DNA from: Ascaphus truei
Taxonomy: Eukaryota > Chordata > Amphibia > Anura > Ascaphidae
Assembly (NCBI GenBank): GCA_036426205.1
Contig: CM071568.1
Location: 44,438,203 to 44,502,202 of the forward strand
Direction: 5' to 3'
DNA: 64,000 bases
The position numbers were made by a program, and so were the translations under genes. The notes under the pieces are model-generated. The model was given only the letters and a program-made list of their open reading frames with translations, was not told the origin of the DNA and searched no databases. Shown here piece after piece: positions 57,303 to 64,000 of the stretch (position 1 is its first letter; every line of letters starts with the position of its first letter).

Positions 57303-57863
57303 TGTGTCAACTAGGCCATGTTGCAGGATCATTGCTCTTCCATTAAAGGCAGGAAGCATAAGAATCTGTTAGCAGGTTTATTCTTACAGGCATAAACAAA
57401 GCAACAATCAAACAAAATGCCTAGCTCCTCACTGAGCACTAACTACACAGTAAACAGCGTTCCCCTAACTATCCCCGATGGCTACCCCACTTACCGGTTA
57501 AACAAAACTCAGGGATATTGAATCACAGACAGTGCAACACAAGCAGTCTGAATTGTCCTTACTTTACACTCCTGAGGTAAGTCCATCTCCTGTACCAGAC
57601 ACATCCTCTGGGCAGCTTCATCCTGACTAACCTCGTTCACGGCTGCAGAGTCCTTCGGCTCCCAGGTATAACCTTCTGGGCAGTTCTCACAGTCTCTTGA
57701 CCTGTCTCTTTGGGTTCGGGAAAAGGTTGCACTGACAGGGAGCCACTTCCTGCTTTTCAAAGCCCTGCTCTGGAGGTAATTGTCCACATCCTAGCACAGC
57801 ATACATCTAGGGTGTGGTCTGCCTGCCTGCAGAGTGAGGGAGTTAACCCTTCAGTTCCTCACA
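57303..57863 (-). mobile_element. Possible solo LTR
   Basis: On minus the block starts TGTGAGGAACTGAAGGG and has GAATAAACC (AATAAA) about 75 bp from its other end, the same signal position as in the two LTRs just upstream. The low-coordinate end (about TGTGTCAACTAGG) is a guess, and no target duplication was found. Confidence 0.35.
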
Positions 57864-57869
57864 GTTAGT

Positions 57870-58020
57870 ATGTATATCTTTATTTATAAAACGCCATCCA
57901 TGTACATTACAAAGCGCTTTACAGGAGTAACATATGTGACATAATAGGAATAAGCACCTCATACATAAAAGTAGACATAAGGAAAAGGAGTCCCTTCCCC
58001 AAACAGCTTACAGTATATAT
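57870..58020 (-). mobile_element. L2 LINE 3' tail, 5'-truncated
   Basis: TGTATATCTTTATTTATAAA, ATGTACATTACAAAGCGCTT and AAAAGGAGTCCCTTCCCC align with the 3' UTR and tail of the L2 element at 47311-47490 in the same orientation. Only about 150 bp are present. Confidence 0.8.
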
Positions 58021-58034
58021 TATGGGAAAAGTTG

Positions 58035-58432
58035 ACATTCCAGAGGGGATTAACCATGAAAGAACTAGATTGGCTATCACTTGAGTCTAGGCGCAAAGTT
58101 CACAAGCTTCTTGTCCTTAACACACACAGCACTTATCACCTGAGATCTTATTCCAAGGGACTGTTCATGGCCCAAGTTTCAACAAAGTATCCGTCCGCCC
58201 CTCCTTCTCTTACCATGCACCCCTCAACTGGAAACATCTACCTGAGACTCTCAAAGCCACCACCAGTCTAAGTTCTTTCAAAACTAAAGCATTTGAATGT
58301 TCACCTAATGTAACCATGTATTTGTAACCATGTATCTGTCATCATAACTGTGCCCAGGACATACTTGAACACGCAAGTTACTCTCAATGTATTACTACCT
58401 GGTAAAACATTTTATAAATAAATAAAATGAAA
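58035..58432 (+). mobile_element. Rex1-type LINE 3' end
   Basis: KELDWLSLESRRKVHKL and TYHLRSYSKGLFMA correspond to NELDWSSLASRRKVYLS and THYLRSDSKRLFMV of the LINE at 22741-24455. Here the 3' UTR and tail are kept: CTCAATGTATTACTACCTGG, then TTTTATAAATAAATAAAATG. It shows what the copy at 22.7 kb lacks. Confidence 0.8.
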
Positions 58433-58781
58433 GAATCTAGAGGGCTTACTTATTTGCTCAGTATCTGGACAGTCAGATCTAGGCCCTCAATTGCCCAGCC
58501 AAAATTTAATACGAGAACATATAGAAATTGTCATAGGAGATCAACTGACTAGTGATCAGAGATCTCAGTTATTATAAGTCATTCAGAATTTTAATGACGT
58601 GCTCTCAGGGATTTGGGGGAAAATGGACTTCATCGAACACACCATTATTAATTAAACTGGAGTGAAAATATGATCCAGACGTTATCAACTTTGAGAAATC
58701 AAAAAGGGTTCCATATGCCAAGAATTAGAGGAAATGCTTTGAGTAGGGGTAATTGAACAATCAGAAAGTGATTGGTATAGC

Positions 58782-58796
58782 TCAATACTTTTGGTA
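58782..58796. repeat. Left copy of a 15-bp target-site duplication
   Basis: TCAATACTTTTGGTA, repeated exactly at 60017-60031. In the pol frame it encodes SILLV. Confidence 0.88.
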
Positions 58797-60016
58797 AAGA
58801 ATACAAAAAAACGGCGCCTCCAATGAATAAATAAATGAATCCAACCAATGGCGTAGTCCAATGTGGGTAGCAGGCAGTCCTGAGTGGAGTCTTCAAAGAA
58901 GCCTCACAGAAAGACATACAAACATGTAGGACAAAAACAAAAAAAGAGACAAAAGAACAAAATCATAGTGTAACTCAAATAACAAAACAAAAAAATCTAA
59001 AAAAAATACTATAAAAAAATTCACTGAAAAGATGGGCAAAAGGATAAATTACAAATTTAATGCAATTAACTAAAATATAACAATAAACAAATGTCCATTG
59101 GGCTAGAGACGCTATTAAAGCTGAAGCATCCGGTAGGGGTAAAATTAAAAACCTACTTACAGCAAAGCTGATTTAAAATGACCTTTAGAACAACAGTCCT
59201 AGAAGTCAGACTGAAGCCTCTGCAGGAGATGGAACCGCACAAACTCAGAAGATCCACACTGCCAGGATGATCGCCACTGCCAACACACAGACCCTCAAGG
59301 TAGGTGAAGGTTTCACAAGGAGGAACCAGAACTCCACGCCGCTCGGAGAGACGCCGACACCATGCACACAGACCCTCAGGTCGCGTGATGTGCCAGTGAT
59401 GTCACAAGGCGGCGCGTGGGCAGGGGGAGCGCCCAGACAGGCAGCAGAGCTCGGGAAGCTAGAAGGCAGGTCTGACAGGAACAGCGTGCAGCCAGGGGTG
59501 GATTATTAATGTCAGTAGCCAAGGAGGTTCTCTCCTACCGGATGATTCAGCTTTAATAGCGTCTCTAGCCCAATGGACATTTGTTTAATGTTATATTTTA
59601 ATTAATTGCATTAAATTTGTAATTTATCCTTTTGCCCATCTTTTCAGTGAATTTTTTATAGTATTTTTTTAGATTTTTTTATTTTGTTATTTGAGTTACA
59701 CTATGATTTTTTTCTTTTGTCTCTTTTTTTGTTTTTGTCCTACATGTTTGTATGTCTTTCTGTGAGGCTTCTTTGAAGACTCCACTCAGGACTGCCTGCT
59801 ACCCACATTGGACTACGCCATTGGTTGGATTCATTTATTTATTCATTGGAGGCGCCGGTTTTTTGTATTCTTTGTCTTAATTGGTTTGTGTACACCATTA
59901 TTCCCTTAGGCAGCCCCTACTTTAAGTTTAAAGTGTATTGTAATCACCTCTGTCACTTTTATTGTCACAGATTTATAATGTAGCATTAGCGCTTATTCAC
60001 TGCTCTTCCCCTTTAT
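58797..60016. mobile_element. 1.22-kb fold-back insertion with a 15-bp target duplication
   Basis: The left arm (about 58797-59138) begins at the insertion edge with AAGAATACAAAAAAACGGCG. The spacer (about 59139-59534) is GC-richer and single-copy. The right arm (about 59535-59873) is the inverted copy ending CGCCGGTTTTTTGTATTCTT. About 140 bp of single-copy sequence close the insert. The layout (arms reaching one edge, single-copy DNA at the other) is the mirror image of the insertion at 12268-13547. Non-coding. The 15-bp duplication suggests target-primed reverse transcription. Confidence 0.88.
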
Positions 60017-60031
60017 CAATACTTTTGGTAC
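60017..60031. repeat. Right copy of the 15-bp target-site duplication
   Basis: TCAATACTTTTGGTA, identical to 58782-58796; the gypsy pol frame resumes here. Confidence 0.88.
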
Positions 60032-61140
60032 CCAGGTGTGATGGTTCTAGACACTTCAGCATAGTTTGTATAAAAAATAGTGCTGTGTTGACATTTCATG
60101 AGTACCCTATGCCCAGGGATGGTGAACTTTAAGAGGAAATAGGTTCTGCTCAGTTTATTTCAACCGTGGACTTGACAAAAGGGTCCTGGCAGATTCTTTT
60201 GAAAGGCCAGTCAAAGCCAAATCGCACTTTGCAACCCCTGAACAATTATGCATTTTGACCTTCACTGAGGTCCAGTCTCATTTTATAGGTTATTGGGCAA
60301 AATGTTTGTGCTTCAACATATTTGGATGACATTGTCATCTATAGCCAAAACTGGAGATGTCATCTAAATAGGTTCAATTACATTCTCAACTCTATAAGGT
60401 AGGCTGGTCTTACGGCCAATTGACCAAAAAATGTGTGTTAGCCTGGGTTGATACAAAGTACTTGGGTTATTTGTTAGGGAATGGCCAGGTTCGGTGACTA
60501 GCTAGCTGAATACCTTCTACAACAGTGCTATCTCCAAAAGAAAAACACAAGATCATTATTTCTCACTATTCCACTGTGACATGGTGGGGGAGAATGACAT
60601 GAGCCTTTCTATTTGTCCTGATTTTAGGTTCTGAGATTAGGTTTATGTATCAGAGATATGGCGTGCTGCAGTGCTCTGCCAGGACATAGATGGGGAAAAG
60701 CACTCAGTCCTTTATATCAGTCAAAAAATGTAGCCAGGGGAAACCCGCTATTCCGTTATTGAGAAGAGTGAATGCCGAATACCAAGAAGGATTTTTTGGA
60801 CAATCCTAAAGTCATCTAGGCTGCAGGTCTCTGGACATTTCACAGGATTGGTATTGTAGATAATTTATCTATACATGATTTATATATTTTTTGACTAAGG
60901 TTGCCCTAGCGCTGAAAGTTGTGTTAGATCTCCATATTGAAAAAAGAGTGCTTTGCTATAAAGTGGGCCTGCACAACACTCTGGTATTATCTCTTTGGGG
61001 TGGGAGTTTATACTACAGGCAGACCATGCCACGCTAAAGTGGTCGTAATCTATGAAATATTCAAACTTTCCTTTCAAAATCCATTCTGTGGGGTAAAATT
61101 CGCAGATGGATTGTTTTAACTTCAATCATAACGGATTAAT

Positions 61141-61850
61141 TAAAATTCCTCTATGCGGAACGGTTTTGGTGCGTTAAAATACCCCCCTACCTCCCCCCCA
61201 ACTCCCACCCCCAACTCCCACCCCCTGGCGGGATTAACCTAAATCCATTCCGCGGATTGTGTTTATTTCTAATCCATCGTTGTAATGTAAAAAAAAAGTA
61301 AGACTGATTAATTTGTTGTACAGGAGAATGTAAAAATCCGTCATTAAAAACTACAACCAGAGCGACATCATTTTATTAATAAAATATTTAACATTGTCTA
61401 CAGTGAGCACATTTTTTTCTATCAACAATCAAATAAATGCTATGCACATTCCAAGAGTGAGCAAGGAATGTGTGTCAATAATGCTGTATATTGCCTAGTT
61501 TCACTGCTACACCTGGTTTAAACTGTCACATACCCAACCTCTAGTGCCCTGGGATTGGAAGGGAGACTGGGAGTTAGTAAGCGCTCTATCAAATTATGTA
61601 ATTTTAAATATTGGGTCTTTTTTTAATCAAAACTATGCATATATACATTTTCATGTCTATTGAACGTGTTGCTGATGCAGACGCTGACTTTTTTTTTTTA
61701 CATACAACACAGATGTTATGTAATTGGTGGGTGGCTGCCAGATGACATTTGTCAATTCTGACAGATGTTAGGGACGGGTGTAGCACTGCATGCCTGGCAC
61801 AGCACAGATGGCACTTAAGAGGTTGATTTGTTTGGGACACCACTACTACA
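61141..61850. other. Intergenic DNA, no gene recognised
   Basis: A C-rich stretch (about 61182-61226) and AT-rich sequence. No family assigned. Confidence 0.35.
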
Positions 61851-61853
61851 AGA

Positions 61854-61962
61854 TGTAGCCGGGTCCCCTCTTACCTCCTGTGCCAGGGAGGGTGACGGCT
61901 GCGGGGTGTCAGAGTGCCGGAGATCCGTAGCGTTCTTGCTCTCTCTCTCTCTCTATATATAT
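61854..61962 (+). mobile_element. LTR head fragment and CT/AT microsatellite
   Basis: TGTAGCCGGGTCCCC...GGGTGACGG resembles the sense start of the LTR at 33713-35022 (TGTAGCCAGGTCCCCC on minus). Only about 80 bp remain before a (CT)n(AT)n run at 61938-61962. Confidence 0.5.
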
Positions 61963-61999
61963 ATACTTGCACTCACCCTGTCATGTATAATTTAGATAG

Positions 62000-62470
62000 A
62001 GGTGCTAAGATCCTGCTTTCATACTGTTAGATGCATACAACTACTAAAAACCATATTAGATCAGCCCATGGGTACGAGGTTTGCGCCTAGCTATGCTAAC
62101 CTTTTCCTGGGAAACTGGGAGGAGGAGGTTATTTACAATCATAACCCCTTTGGCGCAAACCTTGTTCTATGGCGGCGCTACATAGATGATATTATTTTTA
62201 TATGGGATGGAGCAGAATCTCTTTTATTTGAATTCTTAGCTCATCTTAACGTGACTAATTATAATTTAGTATTCACAGCGACACATAGCCCATTGGCTAT
62301 TCCTTTTTTAGATCTACTGGTATATGTAGAAGATTTGAGTATTAAAACAAAAACCCATTTCAAGAATATAGACTGTAACAGCTATATTCTTGATTCAAGC
62401 TGCCACCATAAAAAGTGGCTGAGGGTGTCCCCTTTGGACAGTTTCAAAGGATAAGACGAAACTGTACAGG
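62000..62470 (+). pseudogene. PLE copy 3: reverse transcriptase fragment
   Basis: The 150-codon frame (62002-62454) reads QPMGTRFAPSYANLFLGNWE, RRYIDDIIFIWDG and HFKNIDCNSYILDSSCHHKKWL. These are the fingers, the catalytic YIDD and the end of the palm of a PLE RT. Just after FKG a one-base shift would continue IRRNCT, the next conserved PLE word, and then similarity ends. The N-terminal RT part and the GIY-YIG domain are missing. Confidence 0.85.
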
Positions 62471-62474
62471 TGAC

Positions 62475-63185
62475 GCATCACGTGACGTGTCGTCATTCAA
62501 ACATTTGCATTATTCATGATGTCAATGCTCCATAAAGCTTCATAGCATATTTGCCAACCATTCTCCTATTAGGTATAATAGTCCACCATCTGTGGTTGGA
62601 ATCTTCAATCCAACAAACTTATTGAGCATTTTTTGACAAAAACACACAAACTTCCCAATACAAGTCCCTGAGATTTACATAACATAGGTAATTGGTTAAG
62701 GCAGCGGACATGCCACTAATGACATCATCTAACCTTAACAAAGTACCTATGTAATATTACAAACAATTAGAACATGAAAAGATGTGGGTTTAGACTTCCA
62801 TCTACATATATGTTAATATATAAATGGCTATCACTGTTACAAAAATGATGCCATATAAAAATATTACAGTTACTTATACAATGAAAAAGGACATAGCAAA
62901 AGACATTGAAAGGCATAGTTTAAATTAAAATACCATATACATTGATTCATTCATGTTTTAGCATCAGTGCAATATTATGCATGCAATGATGTCAAACAGG
63001 AAGAATTACAATACAAAAATAAAAAATAAATTAACCTTTGCTACATTCTAGATGTTGATGAATCCAGGGCGTAATGGTCTAAAAGTAAAAATATGATAAT
63101 TAATACATAGAATAAAAAAGTTTCAAGGTTATAGGACACACTTCAGGAATTATTAAGAGTAGAGGTACATCCTAAAATTTAGGTC
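62475..63185. other. Non-coding DNA, probably the 3' region of PLE copy 4
   Basis: AT-rich and without coding frames. By strand and position it would be the 3' untranslated region of the minus-strand PLE that follows. No hammerhead-like motif was found in it. Confidence 0.35.
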
Positions 63186-63189
63186 AGGA

Positions 63190-64000
63190 ACGCATTTATG
63201 TCAAATTCGACATTCAAGCCTCTTGGCTGGTCGCGTCTTAAATATGAATCACAGGAAGGATGTCTCATCCTTGATAGAGACTGAATTCTATTTCTACCCC
63301 TCCCAGTGGGCGCTATTTTTCAATCCCATATATTTAAGTCCGGAGGGATCTGAATTGTGACACTTTTTAAAATGAAGAGACACATTATGTGTTTCAAGCC
63401 CAATTGTAATGTTGAGTATTGGTCCAAGATTTCTCACCTTAATGGGTGGGATAGTTCTTCTACATACTGATAATTACAAGACCAGGTCAAAAGATACACT
63501 ACATATGTGCTTTTACAGTGACAAATCCCTCATTTTAATTGTTTCATTAGTATTAGTAGAAATAAAGGTGTCCGATTTCTCAACCCCAATTTGCAGGCCT
63601 TCATTATCTCACTCTAAAAAATACCTTGGTTTCCAGTAACATGTTGTACTATTAGAACCACACTTTTCTCAGTGCACTTGGAGCTATGTTGTCTTCAGGT
63701 TCCTTGCCTTGTTAAAGACCACCTGTGGATATTCTGGAAGATAAGTTTCAAGATAGCATCTTGTTTCAACGACATGCCATGCTTGCGAATTACATTCTGG
63801 ATTTTTCCTGATTCCCTATTAAATGTGTAATAAAAAGGTAAAAAGTTGTTGTTTAATTGTTTCTTTTTTGAAGTGCTCAATAAAACTTGTTCTATCTTGG
63901 TTCAAAGCTTTCTTTTTTGCTTCTTGTATTAGTATGGATCATACTTTTTTCTTTGGATCTTTCTTCCAAGATTTGGGCTGGTCTTGAAAGGTGGCAACCT
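63190..64000 (-). pseudogene. PLE copy 4: C-terminal GIY-YIG region, runs off the window
   Basis: On minus, with frame changes: STSKKKQLNNNFLPFYYTFN, GKIQNVIRKHG, FQNI (linker to endonuclease), then TYVVYLLTWSCNYQYV and SHPLR (degenerate GIY-YIG core, expected VYLLxC.C..QYVGRT.RPLKVR), HNVSLHFK-type residues, and the end GRNRIQSLSRMRH...PRGLNVEFDINAFL. The pattern matches PLE C-termini. The RT half would lie beyond position 64000. Multiple stops show it is dead. Confidence 0.7.

Larger units (their letters stand above)
58500..61140 (+). pseudogene. Ty3/gypsy pol relic (RT and RNase H), split by a fold-back insertion
   Basis: Plus-strand pieces with many breaks: ELEEML..GVIEQSESDWYSS, ILLVPR (interrupted at 58796, resumed at 60017), then YPMP, IGSAQFISTVDLTKGSWQIL, the catalytic YLDDIVIYSQNW at about 60325, AGLTAN, and further on KECFAIKWACTTLWYYLFG (60937-60990), the RNase H segment. 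This is the pol order of Ty3/gypsy elements. No LTRs or integrase could be tied to it. Heavily mutated. Confidence 0.75.

Overview
The window reads as intergenic DNA of a large, repeat-rich vertebrate genome. An anuran amphibian fits best, inferred from the mix rather than proven: CR1, L2, Rex1-type and Tx1/L1 LINEs, Penelope-like elements (PLEs), PIF/Harbinger and hAT transposons, MIR/CORE-type SINEs and many Ty3/gypsy-type LTRs nested in each other, plus decayed pieces of vertebrate-type myosin heavy chain and ASPM-like genes. Salamander, lungfish, coelacanth or fish are not excluded. No intact host gene, tRNA, rRNA or CRISPR array is visible. Bacterial signals (RBS, operons) do not apply.

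Layout. 1-7.3 kb: AT-rich DNA with a MIR-like SINE and a dead Harbinger transposase. 7.3-10.1 kb: LTR pieces and a fold-back element. 12.0-16.9 kb: an L2 tail, a 1.28-kb fold-back insertion with a 14-bp target duplication, and a PLE on the minus strand (RT plus GIY-YIG) followed by a hammerhead-like motif. 17.0-18.4 kb: TG-rich satellite and a hairpin repeat. 18.5-26.2 kb: solo LTRs, a second PLE joined to a Rex1-type LINE, another hammerhead-like motif, and a 1.06-kb LTR. 28.5-35.0 kb: an L2 LINE carrying a solo LTR, a CR1 LINE split by a 1.2-kb insertion, and a solo LTR in the CR1 tail. 35.2-36.3 kb: a fold-back with two hammerhead-like motifs, a hAT MITE with a perfect 8-bp duplication, and further short inverted repeats. 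36.6-42.2 kb: a complete LTR element whose only gene is a gag-like ORF with a PNMA-like N-terminus. 43.9-46.9 kb: a MITE, a CR1 tail, an LTR in an AT hairpin and a PLE-type end. 47.3-50.8 kb: a nearly intact L2 LINE. 51.4-57.9 kb: ASPM-like and myosin-rod pseudogene pieces broken by a Tx1 LINE and two solo LTRs. 57.9-64 kb: LINE tails, a Ty3/gypsy pol relic split by a 1.22-kb fold-back with a 15-bp duplication, and two more PLE fragments.

Three things stand out. First, hammerhead-ribozyme-like motifs (core CUGAAGA or a decayed variant, GAAA, a minimal ACGCGU or ACGU stem III, and a matching stem I) occur at six places, near PLE sequence and in fold-back repeats. Second, the two largest fold-back insertions have 14-15-bp target duplications, which suit target-primed reverse transcription (as used by PLEs and LINEs) better than cut-and-paste transposition. 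Third, the LTR element at 36.6-42.2 kb has LTRs, a polypurine tract and a target duplication, but encodes only a PNMA-like, gag-type protein and no pol. The LTRs of this neighbourhood share a GCAGCGCCTCCA motif that recurs at the primer-binding position of that element.
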